DNA from: Micromonospora lutea
Lineage (GTDB): Bacteria > Actinomycetota > Actinomycetes > Mycobacteriales > Micromonosporaceae
NCBI RefSeq assembly: GCF_016863535.1
Contig: NZ_BOPB01000030.1
Coordinates: forward strand, 62,001-126,000
Reading direction: 5' to 3'
Length of the DNA: 64,000 nt
Shown here: one piece after another, positions 1 through 8,848 of the stretch
Layout of the letters: the number at the start of each line of letters is the position of its first letter
Numbering within the stretch: the first letter of the stretch is position 1
Notes under the pieces: generated by a model
Database searches by the model: none
What the model was told of the DNA's origin: nothing
Seen by the model: only the letters and a program-made list of their open reading frames with translations
Made by a program: the position numbers and the translations under genes

Positions 1-311
1 GAGGCGCTCGAGCCGTTCGAACATTCCGGGAGACTGAGCCGGGGCGGACGCGAGTTGTTGTATAGACTTCGGCCGCTGGACCCGGCGGCACCCTGGTGAT
101 CCCATCCTGCCGCCACAATCTCGGCATGTCAGGCTGGGTAGTTTCGACCGAATGGATATGTTCTTTACCGGTGTCGGTGAATCATGCTGAGCTGGGGATG
201 ATCTGTCCGCTCGTCGGGACCTTTCACTCCGTCGGTGCAGCTCCACCCGAAGACATCGAGAGTATTCCACCCGGATCGTGGTGCCGCGGTCCGCCCAGAA
301 AGATCAAGCCC
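1..311. other. Upstream region of the fxs operon, no confident gene
   Basis: No convincing gene was found here. An open stretch runs from the left edge on the + strand and stops near base 101; it could be the tail of a gene outside the window, but 33 codons are too few to identify. The bases just before 312 hold AGAAAG (297-302), a modest ribosome binding site for fxsA. The operon promoter is probably in this stretch, but no clear -35/-10 pair was found. Confidence 0.4.
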
Positions 312-488
312 GTGAAAATGATCGAGAACCAGCAAGTCAGCATGACCGAGCGGCTCTCCGAGTTGCGACGCCGGCCGTTGGGTGAGATCCCGGTGGCCCG
401 GGCGGTGGACGTGACCCGTACGGTCCTGCGTCATCGCGAGGACGCCGAGGGCGGCGTGGAGGTCGCCCGGTTCGGATCCGTCGCATAG
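312..488 (+). CDS. fxsA: FxSxx-COOH precursor peptide FxsA
   Basis: This is the small precursor of an FxSxx-COOH ribosomally made, post-translationally modified peptide. With the GTG at 312 it has 58 residues; ATG starts at 318 and 342 are also possible, and AGAAAG nine bases upstream favours 312. The protein is polar, with a charged middle (LSELRRRPLGEI, then VTRTVLRHRED), and ends in ARFGSVA-COOH. The last five residues therefore match F-x-S-x-x exactly, the family's defining tail. In this family a radical-SAM enzyme modifies the C-terminal aromatic motif, and related enzymes make a cyclophane crosslink. The maturase gene starts 12 bases after the stop, and fxsC and fxsT homologues follow, so identity rests on tail and context together. 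The mature product and its role are unknown. Confidence 0.85.
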   Translation: MKMIENQQVSMTERLSELRRRPLGEIPVARAVDVTRTVLRHREDAEGGVEVARFGSVA

Positions 489-500
489 CCCCCCGCCGTC

Positions 501-2855
501 GTGCCGACCAGCGGGTCACCGGGGACGGCCTGGCCGATCAGCCAGTACGTGCTGAAGGTCCACAGCCGGTGTGATCTGGCCTGCGACCACTGCTACGTCT
601 ACGAGCACGCCGACCAGAGCTGGCGCGGTCGCCCGATGGTCATGGACACCCGGACGGTGACGGCCGCCGCCGAACGCATCGCCGAACACGCCGCGCAACA
701 TCGCCTGCGCCGGGTCAGCGTCGTACTGCACGGCGGCGAACCGCTGTTGCTGGGACCGGAACGCATGCGGCAGGTGCTGACCGTGCTGCGGCAGCGGATC
801 GCGCCGGTCAGCCGCCTCGACCTGCGCATGCAGTCCAACGGGGTCCGACTGTCCGAGGCGTACTGCGACCTGTTCGCGGAGTACGACGTGCAGGTGGGGG
901 TCTCCCTCGACGGTGACCGGGCCGCCAACGACCGACATCGGCGATTCGCCAACGGCGCCAGCAGTCACCCGCAGGTGCTGCGCGGCATCGAACTGCTGCG
1001 CCGGCCGGCCTACCACCGACTCTTCGCCGGAATCCTCTGCACTGTTGATCTCGACAACGATCCGATCGCCGTCTACGAGGCGTTACGGGCCGTCCGGCCG
1101 CCCCGACTCGACCTGCTGCTGCCCCACGCCACCTGGGCGGACCCGCCATACCGACCACCCGGACGCGCCACACCGTACGCCGACTGGTTGCTGGCGGTGC
1201 ACGGACGCTGGACGGCCGACGGACGGCCCATGCCGATCCGGCTGTTCGATTCGCTCCACGCCACGGCGGCGGGTGGCCACAGCGGCAGCGAGTGGGTCGG
1301 TCTCGATCCCGCCGACCTGGTGGTCATCGAGACCGACGGCACCTGGGAGCAGGTCGACTCGTTGAAGACCGCGTACGACGGGGCTGCGGCCACCGGACTG
1401 AGCGTGTTCACGCACACCGTCGACGAGGTGTCGAGGCTGCCCGAGATCGCGGTGCGGCAGACCGGGCTGGCCGGGCTCGCGGCGCAGTGCCGTGCCTGCC
1501 CGGTCGTGACCCAGTGCGGCGGCGGGCTCTACGCGCACCGCTACCGCGACGGCGGCGGCTTCGACAACCCGTCGGCGTACTGCGCCGATCTCAAGGAGCT
1601 GATCGTGTCTCTGAGCGCACGAGGTGGAATCGAACCGGCGTCGGTCACCACGCCTGTCGATCAGAATGGCACGGACCTGCCAGACGGCCTGTTGGACCGG
1701 ATCGCCGCCGGCAGGACCGACCCGGGCGACGTCCGGTTCCTCGCCGAATCCCAGCTCGCGATCACCCGGGCGATGCTCGTCGAGGTCGCCGACGGCACGC
1801 CGGCGACCGGACGGACCGGGTGGGACGCGCTGACCTGGCTCGACCGGGAAGCTCCCGACGCCGTCGAGGTGACGCTGCGACATCCGTACGTGCGCGTCTG
1901 GGCCGTCGACGCGCTGCGGCAGCTCGGCACCGACGACGCCGTTGCGGATACCCACCTGTCCTGTGTCGCCGCGGCGGCCGCGGTACGGGCCCGCGCCACC
2001 GTGGAACTCGACGTGCCGATGCGCTCCGGAGTGCTCCACCTCCCGTCGCTCGGCGCGGTGACGGTGCCGGAACCGGTCACCGGTCCGGCCGTGCTGACGC
2101 TTGAGCCGGGGTCGTGGCGCATTCGCCATGCCGCCGGCACCACCCAGGTCACCTTCGACGGGGACCTCGACGCGACCGTGCCGCAGGTGACCGGGGGGCG
2201 GTGGCAGGCCAACCGTCGGCTGGCTTTCGGTGGTACGACCATCCTGTTCGAGGATCTCGATCCCCATCGGGACTGTCACGACTGGAAGGCGGCGGGGCGA
2301 CTCGACGCGTCGACGCTGGCCCGCTGGGCCGAGGTGCTGGCCAGTGCCTGGTTGAGCATCGAGACGGACCTGCCGCACCAGGCCGCCGCCCTGCGGACCG
2401 GGCTGCGGGCGGTGGTGCCGCTGGTGGACGATCCGGCCGGTACGCTGCGCAGCTCCACCGCCCGGCAGGCCTTCGCCTCGGTCGGCGTCGCGTTGGCCGA
2501 CGCACCCGCCACCGCCATGATGATCGCTCACGAGTTCCAGCACAGTGTGCTCGGTGCCGTGCTCGACCTCTGTGACCTCTTCACGCCCAGTCCCGCCCTG
2601 CGTCTGACGGTGGGCTGGCGGGCCGATCCACGGCCGGTCGAGGGGGTGCTCCAGGGCACGTACGCACACCTCGCCATCACCGAGATGTGGCGGCAGCGGG
2701 CGAGCCAGGAGTCACCGGGCAGCCTGCCGCGTCAGCGCCACGAGCAGTATCGGACGTGGACCGCGACCGCCGCCGAGTCCCTGTTGGACTGCGGGGCGTT
2801 GACCCCGGCGGGCGACCGGTTCGTACGCCGGCTCGCGGAGGCGTTGACGCCGTGA
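501..2855 (+). CDS. fxsB: FxsB radical SAM/SPASM peptide maturase fused to HExxH domain
   Basis: A 784-residue two-part maturase starting at a GTG 12 bases after fxsA. The N-terminal half is a radical SAM domain with the [4Fe-4S] motif CDLACDHC (Cys24, Cys28, Cys31) and LHGGEPLLL. Next comes a SPASM-like cysteine cluster, CRACPVVTQCGG (about Cys330, 333, 339). The C-terminal third carries HEFQH (His677-His681) with a hydrophobic run after it; in fused family members this HExxH module is described as a peptide beta-hydroxylase-like domain. The first half should install a radical crosslink on the FxSxx tail of FxsA and the second may hydroxylate it; the second step is inferred from family resemblance. 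The stop overlaps the GTG of the acetyltransferase gene, so the two are translationally coupled. Confidence 0.88.
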   Translation: MPTSGSPGTAWPISQYVLKVHSRCDLACDHCYVYEHADQSWRGRPMVMDTRTVTAAAERIAEHAAQHRLRRVSVVLHGGEPLLLGPERMRQVLTVLRQRIAPVSRLDLRMQSNGVRLSEAYCDLFAEYDVQVGVSLDGDRAANDRHRRFANGASSHPQVLRGIELLRRPAYHRLFAGILCTVDLDNDPIAVYEALRAVRPPRLDLLLPHATWADPPYRPPGRATPYADWLLAVHGRWTADGRPMPIRLFDSLHATAAGGHSGSEWVGLDPADLVVIETDGTWEQVDSLKTAYDGAAATGLSVFTHTVDEVSRLPEIAVRQTGLAGLAAQCRACPVVTQCGGGLYAHRYRDGGGFDNPSAYCADLKELIVSLSARGGIEPASVTTPVDQNGTDLPDGLLDRIAAGRTDPGDVRFLAESQLAITRAMLVEVADGTPATGRTGWDALTWLDREAPDAVEVTLRHPYVRVWAVDALRQLGTDDAVADTHLSCVAAAAAVRARATVELDVPMRSGVLHLPSLGAVTVPEPVTGPAVLTLEPGSWRIRHAAGTTQVTFDGDLDATVPQVTGGRWQANRRLAFGGTTILFEDLDPHRDCHDWKAAGRLDASTLARWAEVLASAWLSIETDLPHQAAALRTGLRAVVPLVDDPAGTLRSSTARQAFASVGVALADAPATAMMIAHEFQHSVLGAVLDLCDLFTPSPALRLTVGWRADPRPVEGVLQGTYAHLAITEMWRQRASQESPGSLPRQRHEQYRTWTATAAESLLDCGALTPAGDRFVRRLAEALTP

Positions 2856-3691
2856 CCCGGACCGTGCCGGTGGCCACGGCGGCGCAGCTGGCCGACCAGC
2901 TGGCGGCGGCGGGACTCGCACCGGGACGTGACGTGCTGGTGCACGCCTCGATGCGGGCGGTCGGCCCGGTCGATGGCGGCGCGGCGGAACTGCTCGCCGC
3001 ACTGCGTCGGGTGGTCGGGCGGGCCGCGGTGGTGGTGCCCGCGCAGACCGCGTACAACTCCACGTCCAGTCCTCAGTTCCGGGCGGCGACCCGTGGCCTC
3101 ACCGCCGCCGAGGTGGCTCGGCACCTCGACCGGATCGAAGCGTTCGACGCCGCCCGCACACCGTCACACGGCATGGGGGTCCTCGCCGAACAGGTCCGGC
3201 TGAGCCCGGAGTCCGCCCGCAGCCGGCATCCGCAGACCTCGTTCGCCGCCGTCGGTCCCGGCGCGCGGGAGTTGATGCGGGTGCACGACCTCGACTGCCA
3301 CCTGGGGGAACGGTCCCCGCTCGGCGCCCTGTACGACGCGGACGCGACGGTGCTGCTGCTGGGCGTGGACCATCGGGTCTGCACCGCCTATCACCTCGCC
3401 GAATACCGACTGCCGGTACGGCGGACCCGAGGCTATCGCTGCTTCGTCCGTGACGGCGACCGGCGGACGCGGGTGGACTTCACCGGCCTCGACCTCGACG
3501 ACAGCGACTTCGGCCGGATCGGTCAGGCGCTGGAGCGGTCAGCCGAACCGGTGGTGGTGCACGGCCGGGTCGGTGGTGCGGTCACCCGGAGCATGCCGGT
3601 ACGCCGGGCGGTCGACTTCGCGGTCGATTGGATGGCCCGCCACCGCAGGCACGATGACGCTGGTGAGTGTTGGTCCTTTCACGTATCGTGA
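2852..3691 (+). CDS. AAC(3)-family N-acetyltransferase in the FxSxx operon
   Basis: A 279-residue protein of the aminoglycoside 3-N-acetyltransferase family, which moves acetyl from acetyl-CoA to an amine. Family hallmarks are the N-terminal DVLVHASMRAVGPV, TPSHGMGV, SRHPQTSFAAVG and the HLGERSPLGALY...VLLLGVDH block. The GTG start overlaps the fxsB stop (GTGA), which marks it as an integral operon member. That placement makes a peptide-tailoring or self-protection role in the FxSxx pathway more likely than aminoglycoside resistance, although resistance cannot be excluded from sequence. The stop is followed by a 77-base gap before fxsC. Family assignment is firm; substrate is unknown. Confidence 0.85.
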   Translation: MTRTVPVATAAQLADQLAAAGLAPGRDVLVHASMRAVGPVDGGAAELLAALRRVVGRAAVVVPAQTAYNSTSSPQFRAATRGLTAAEVARHLDRIEAFDAARTPSHGMGVLAEQVRLSPESARSRHPQTSFAAVGPGARELMRVHDLDCHLGERSPLGALYDADATVLLLGVDHRVCTAYHLAEYRLPVRRTRGYRCFVRDGDRRTRVDFTGLDLDDSDFGRIGQALERSAEPVVVHGRVGGAVTRSMPVRRAVDFAVDWMARHRRHDDAGECWSFHVS

Positions 3692-3768
3692 TGGTCGCCT
3701 GACGCGCGGACGGTTGGGGGAGCGGCGGTGCAAATCGGCTCAGCCACTCCTGCTCGGGAGCGGCTTCG

Positions 3769-4902
3769 ATGACGCCGGAGGAGCCCGCCGGGCAACATGC
3801 CTGTTACTTCTTTCTGAGCCACGCCCATCCGCCCACTGTCGACCGCACCGTCGAGCTCGACTACTACGAGCGCATGGTGTTCGAGGACCTGGCCCGGGTG
3901 GTCGGTGAGCTGCCGAGGGCACGGCCGCACTGGCGTACCGGGCTGTTCCGGCCGTGCGGCGATCCCTCGACCGGGTCGGCGGCGCGCATCGAGCGGGCGC
4001 TGGCCACCGTAGCGGTCTTCGTCGCCCTGCGTTCGGAGAGCTACGACACCGACGAGGCGGCCAGCGCCGAGCGTTCCGCCTTCCTCTGCCAGTCGCCGAC
4101 GCTGCACGTCCGGAGCCCGGAGCAGCGGCTCTTACCCGTGCTGTGGGAGGTGACGCCGGGTACCGCCGGCCAGATCGACGTGGCTCTGGTGCCGGATGTG
4201 CCGCAGTACGCCGAGACCGGGCTGATCGCCCTCAGCCGCCGCCGCGGTGAGCGCGCCGCGTACGAGCGGGTCCTGGCGTACCTCGGTGACTCGATCATCG
4301 AACTGGCCGAGGGCCGCCGTCCCACACCGCGCGTCCCGTGGCCGCCGCAGCGTCCGCGCGAGGCGAGGCCAGCCTTCGTGGTCGCGACGCTTGCCGCGTC
4401 CCCGGTCACCGAAGCGGCCCACCAGGGTCAGCCGGCGGCAGGAGAGGAGCAGCCCGACCGCCTGCGACAGGTCGCGGCGCAGGTGGCCGGTGCCGTCAAC
4501 CGGACCAGGTTCAACGTGGAACTGGTCGAGATCAGCGCCGGGTACGACCGGGTGGGGCGGCCGGGCGTGCTGCTGGTGGAGGAAGAGGCCTGGGGCGACC
4601 CGGCGAACGGGGCGCACGTGCGGCGTCTGCTGGACGGGCTGCCCGCCTGGGTGCAACCGCTGATCGTGCCGGCCGGCGACGCGCCCCTGCGCCTTCCCGG
4701 TGTCGACGGGTCGGGTGGGCGGCAGGCCCGGGTCGCCGCCCGGCACCGGGCACCGCGCCCCCGCATCATGACCACCGTCGACGATCCGTTGACGGTCATC
4801 GCGGCCGCGATCGGTCGAGCCGTCCGCCATTTCGACGACGAACATCTGGTGGAGCGTCGATATCCGCCCCGACCACGGTCGAACAGCCATCCGGAGGAGT
4901 AG
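3769..4902 (+). CDS. fxsC: TIR-like protein FxsC
   Basis: A 377-residue protein matching FxsC, the TIR-like component of FxSxx-COOH loci. The N-terminus reads YFFLSHAHPP, the typical opening strand of TIR and TIR-like domains. A run of acidic residues and SAARIERALATVAVFVAL follow, where TIR folds place their second helix and strand. The C-terminal part (from about residue 200) is FxsC-specific, with repeated ALAxxRxNVEL/GVLLVEEEAW-like segments. No transmembrane segment or signal peptide is visible, so it is probably cytoplasmic. The ATG at 3769 is used; fxsT begins six bases after its stop. TIR domains often cleave NAD or mediate assembly, but no catalytic glutamate could be assigned here, so enzymatic activity is not claimed. 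Confidence 0.82.
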   Translation: MTPEEPAGQHACYFFLSHAHPPTVDRTVELDYYERMVFEDLARVVGELPRARPHWRTGLFRPCGDPSTGSAARIERALATVAVFVALRSESYDTDEAASAERSAFLCQSPTLHVRSPEQRLLPVLWEVTPGTAGQIDVALVPDVPQYAETGLIALSRRRGERAAYERVLAYLGDSIIELAEGRRPTPRVPWPPQRPREARPAFVVATLAASPVTEAAHQGQPAAGEEQPDRLRQVAAQVAGAVNRTRFNVELVEISAGYDRVGRPGVLLVEEEAWGDPANGAHVRRLLDGLPAWVQPLIVPAGDAPLRLPGVDGSGGRQARVAARHRAPRPRIMTTVDDPLTVIAAAIGRAVRHFDDEHLVERRYPPRPRSNSHPEE

Positions 4903-4907
4903 CCGAC

Positions 4908-7900
4908 ATGACGGATGCCCGGGACGGTCAGATCATCACCTTCTACTCCTACAAGGGCGGCACCGGCCGGACCATGGCGTTGGCCAACACTGCCTGGATC
5001 CTCGCCGCGAACGGCCACCGGGTCCTCGTCGTCGACTGGGACCTGGAGTCGCCGGGGCTGCACCGTTTCTACCGGCCGTTCATCCACGAGGGGATGCTCC
5101 GGGGTGCCGGCGGTGTGATCGACATGCTGGTCGGCTATGAGGGCGCGGCGAAGGAGGCAGCGGGTCGTGACCCGGCCGCGCCCGGCGACCTGCCGCACGC
5201 GGCCTTCGCCGACGTACGCCGGCACGCCTTCTCGATCAACTGGAGGTGGCCGCTCGGCGGAACCCTGGACTTCCTCGGCGCGGGCCGCCACAACCACAGC
5301 TACAGCCGATCGATCTCCGGACTCGACTGGGACCACTTCTACGAGGTGCTGGCCGGAGGTGCGTTCTTCGACGCACTGCGCGCCGACATGAAGCGCAACT
5401 ACGACTACACGCTGATCGACAGCCGGACCGGGCTCAGCGACGTGGCGGACATCTGCACGGTGCACCTACCGGACACGCTGGTCGCCTGCTTCACCCTCAG
5501 CGAGCAGGGCATCGAAGGCGCTGCCGAGGTCGCCCAGTCGATCAGCCGGAAGACCATGCCCCGGCGGATCCGGGTGCTGCCGGTGGCGATGCGGATCGAT
5601 CCGGCCGAGAAGCTGAAGGCGGACACCGGCCGGCTGGTGGCCCGGCAGCGGTTCGACGGCCTGCCGGCGCACCTCGGCGACGAGGCGCGGGAACGCTACT
5701 GGGCCCAGGTGCAGGTGCCGTACCTCGCCTACTACGCGTACGAGGAGACACTGGCGACGATCGAGGACAGCTCGGGTGCGCCCGGCAACCTGCTCGGCGC
5801 CTTCGAGAAGCTGACCGACGTGATCAGCGAGGGCCGGGTGACCCGGCTGCCCACCATGGACGAGGCCGACCGGGTGCGGGTCAAGGCGCAGTTCGTCCGG
5901 ATGGCGGCGGTCCGGGAGACCGAGGTGGCGCTGCGGTACGACATCGCCGGCATCGGCTGGGCCGAATGGATCTCCTGGGTCCTGCGTGAGATCGGCGTCC
6001 AGGTCCACGACCCAGGTCCGGCGGGCCGCCTGGAGGGCATCGCGGTCACCGCCCGTCCATTGATCATCAACACCGCGTCGGAGGAGGTCGAGCTGGGCCT
6101 GAACGCGGTGTCGACGCGTCCGTCGCGTCGCCCACTGATCGTGCACGTCGGCACGGCGCAATCCACCGCGATGCCCCTGACCGGGGCCAACTCCATCCGT
6201 CTGGGGCGGCTGGACGAGCGTCCCGCCGTGGAGCAGCTCCTGCAACTGGTGGGCTTTCCACCGCCGAAGAACGAGTTCCTGGTCGGCGCGCCCCGCTTTC
6301 CGGGCCGCGCACAGACGGTCTTTCAGGCGCCGCCGCGTAACCTGCTCTTCACCGGTCGGGAAGGGCTGCTGGGATCGCTGCGTGCGTTGCTGCGCTCGCA
6401 GAGCGATGTCGCTGAACCGGTGGTCCTGCAGGGCATGGGCGGCTTCGGCAAGACCCAGCTCGTCACCGAGTACGCCCACCGGTTCCGGGCCGCGTACGAC
6501 GTGGTCTGGTGGATCGACGCGGACGACGGTTCCGATATCGACGGCGGGCTCTACGATCTCGGCCGGCGGCTCGGCATGAACCTGCCCAGCAGCGTGCGCG
6601 AGGGGGCGCAGACGGTCAAACAGGCGTTGTCCCGGGGTGAGGGTGGGCTGCGCTGGCTGGTGGTCTTCGACAACGCCGAGCGGTTGGACCGGATCAGGCA
6701 GTTGCTGCCCAACGGCCCGGGACACGTCGTGATCACCTCGCAGGGGCCGGGCTGGCTGGAGCAGACGCACGTCGTACCGGTCGACGTGTTCGACCGGGCC
6801 GAGAGCCTGAACCACCTGCGCCGGCTGCTGCCGGAGCTCGGTGAGCGGGACGCCAACCGGATCGCCGAGGCCCTGGGCGACCTGCCGATCGCGGTGGCCG
6901 CCGCCGCGGCGTGGCTGGTCGAGACCCACTCGCCGGTGTCCGAGTACCTGGCGGCGATCGAGCAGGGTGACCTCGGTGCCTTGGGCTCGGAAGCCGACAT
7001 CGGTCGCGTCGAGGCGGCGTGGCGGCTGTCGCTGGACCAGCTGGCGACCCGCCGACCGGCCGCCTACCGCCTGTTGCAGCTCTGCTCGGTGATGGCGCCC
7101 GAGGTGTCGCTCGACATCGTCTACAGCACCGCGATGGCCGAGCAGTTGCGGGCCATCGATCCGACCGTCACCAGCCGGCTCATGATCAACAGGTTGGTGG
7201 AACAGATCAAGCGGCTGGCGCTGCTGCGCCTGGACCAGCAGAGCGAGTTCGACAGCCAGGGCACCGAACGCGAGAGCACCCGGATCGTGATCCACCGACT
7301 GCTGCACTCGGTGGTGCGCTCCCGGATGACAGCGGAACAGATCGAGGACGCCAAACACCAGGTGCACCTGCTGATCGCCTCGGCGGCTCGTACGCTCGGC
7401 GAGGTCGATCTGCAGGACGAGTGGCCCAAGTATCGGATGCTCTGGCCGCACGTCGAGGTCTCCGACGGTACGACCTGCGACTTCGCCCCGGTCCGGCAGC
7501 TGCTCGTCGACCAGGTTCGCTACTTCTTCGTCCGTGGCAACCCCGACGGCGGGCTGGAGGTGGCCGAGCGCGTCGAACACGCCTGGACCCAGGCCCTCGG
7601 CCGGGAGCTTGCCGAACCGGTGCGCCGGGAGGTGCTCGTACAGCTTCTCCAGCTGCGGTTCAACAAGGCGAACGTGTTGCGGGACAAGGGGGCGTTCCAG
7701 GAATCCTACGACCTGGACCGGGACGTGCACGCCCAGCAGGTCGACCTCCTCGGCCACGAACACGCCGACGCGCTGATGACGGCCGGCAGCCTCGGCGGGG
7801 ACCTACGCGGGCTCGGTCGCTACCCGGAGGCGCTGGATCGTGACATCGACACCTACCGGGCCTGGCGTACCGAGTTCGGTGACGACCATGTGCGTACCCT

Positions 7901-8834
7901 CAACGCCCTGAGCAACCTGGCGGTCTCGCGCCGGCTGATGGGTGAGGTGACCGAGGCGCTACGGCTGGACCAGGAGGTCTACGACCGGCGTCGGCAACGG
8001 CTCGGCGAGGACAACCTGAGCACCCTTCAGTCCGCGACGTCACTCGGGCGGGACCTGCGCGACGCCGGCCACTACGAACGGTCCGTCGAGTTGCTGACCC
8101 ATGTGCGGGACGTCTACGCGACGGTGATGGGGGAGAACACCCGCTTCGTGTACGAGGCCAACGCCAACCTGGCTGTCTCGCTGCGCAGCGCCGGCCGGAC
8201 GCGGGAGGCGGGCGAACTGCTGGAGGTGGCCTACCACCGGCTGGCGGAGATCCTCGGACCGGACCACCCGGAAGCCCTGGCCTGCCGGCTGAGCCGCTCG
8301 GTGACCCTGCTGGAGTTGGGGGACTGGGAACAGGCGGAGACGGAGACCAGCGCGGTACGCGACGCGTATGCCCGGCAACTCGGTGACCGGCATCCGCACA
8401 GCCTGGTGTGCCTGAACAACCACGCTGCCGCGGTGCGGGCACGCGGTGAGGTCGAGGCGGCCCGATCGCCGGCCCGGCAGGCGTGGGAAGGGCTCGAAGC
8501 GGTGCTCAGCGACCGCCACCCGTACACCCTGGCCGCACAGATCAACGTGGCCGTCATCGAGGCCGACCGGCACGAACTGGCCGAGGCGCTCACCCTGCTG
8601 AATGCCGCCGCCGACCTGCTGACCGACCTGCTCGGTGCGGTGCATCCGCACACCCTCCGCTGTCGGGCGAACCAGGCCCTCATCGAGCGTCGGCTGTACG
8701 GCGTCGACCGTCAGGCGCAGGTCGACGAGGCCATCGAGGCGGTTGCGGCCAGGATCGGCGGCAACCACCCGTCGGTGGCGGAACTGAAGCGGGGGCGGCC
8801 GGTCCGCCGCGTCATCGACCCGCACCCGTTCTGA
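4908..8834 (+). CDS. fxsT: FxSxx system ATPase/STAND/TPR protein FxsT
   Basis: A 1,308-residue multidomain protein. Residues about 1-230 are a ParA/MinD-like ATPase with the deviant Walker A YSYKGGTGRT and the Walker B-like DWDLESPGL. A second, STAND/NB-ARC NTPase follows, with P-loop GMGGFGKT near residue 509 and Walker B WLVVFDNAE near 582. The last 400 or so residues are tandem kinesin-light-chain-type TPRs, seen as repeated LGxxHPxTL...NxAxxLR units. The ATG at 4908 is preceded by GGAGGAG and lies six bases after fxsC. The reading frame stays open upstream through fxsC, but that part is an overlap artefact. STAND proteins usually act as ligand-triggered switches with TPRs as sensor, so a sensing or effector role in the FxSxx system is inferred. 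Confidence 0.85.
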   Translation: MTDARDGQIITFYSYKGGTGRTMALANTAWILAANGHRVLVVDWDLESPGLHRFYRPFIHEGMLRGAGGVIDMLVGYEGAAKEAAGRDPAAPGDLPHAAFADVRRHAFSINWRWPLGGTLDFLGAGRHNHSYSRSISGLDWDHFYEVLAGGAFFDALRADMKRNYDYTLIDSRTGLSDVADICTVHLPDTLVACFTLSEQGIEGAAEVAQSISRKTMPRRIRVLPVAMRIDPAEKLKADTGRLVARQRFDGLPAHLGDEARERYWAQVQVPYLAYYAYEETLATIEDSSGAPGNLLGAFEKLTDVISEGRVTRLPTMDEADRVRVKAQFVRMAAVRETEVALRYDIAGIGWAEWISWVLREIGVQVHDPGPAGRLEGIAVTARPLIINTASEEVELGLNAVSTRPSRRPLIVHVGTAQSTAMPLTGANSIRLGRLDERPAVEQLLQLVGFPPPKNEFLVGAPRFPGRAQTVFQAPPRNLLFTGREGLLGSLRALLRSQSDVAEPVVLQGMGGFGKTQLVTEYAHRFRAAYDVVWWIDADDGSDIDGGLYDLGRRLGMNLPSSVREGAQTVKQALSRGEGGLRWLVVFDNAERLDRIRQLLPNGPGHVVITSQGPGWLEQTHVVPVDVFDRAESLNHLRRLLPELGERDANRIAEALGDLPIAVAAAAAWLVETHSPVSEYLAAIEQGDLGALGSEADIGRVEAAWRLSLDQLATRRPAAYRLLQLCSVMAPEVSLDIVYSTAMAEQLRAIDPTVTSRLMINRLVEQIKRLALLRLDQQSEFDSQGTERESTRIVIHRLLHSVVRSRMTAEQIEDAKHQVHLLIASAARTLGEVDLQDEWPKYRMLWPHVEVSDGTTCDFAPVRQLLVDQVRYFFVRGNPDGGLEVAERVEHAWTQALGRELAEPVRREVLVQLLQLRFNKANVLRDKGAFQESYDLDRDVHAQQVDLLGHEHADALMTAGSLGGDLRGLGRYPEALDRDIDTYRAWRTEFGDDHVRTLNALSNLAVSRRLMGEVTEALRLDQEVYDRRRQRLGEDNLSTLQSATSLGRDLRDAGHYERSVELLTHVRDVYATVMGENTRFVYEANANLAVSLRSAGRTREAGELLEVAYHRLAEILGPDHPEALACRLSRSVTLLELGDWEQAETETSAVRDAYARQLGDRHPHSLVCLNNHAAAVRARGEVEAARSPARQAWEGLEAVLSDRHPYTLAAQINVAVIEADRHELAEALTLLNAAADLLTDLLGAVHPHTLRCRANQALIERRLYGVDRQAQVDEAIEAVAARIGGNHPSVAELKRGRPVRRVIDPHPF

Positions 8835-8848
8835 CCGGGCTGTTCGGC

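Noticed and set aside
4338-4907. Frame-open extension upstream of fxsT
   Set aside because: It overlaps fxsC completely and its sequence is arginine/alanine-rich; the ATG at 4908 has GGAGGAG and begins the conserved ATPase.
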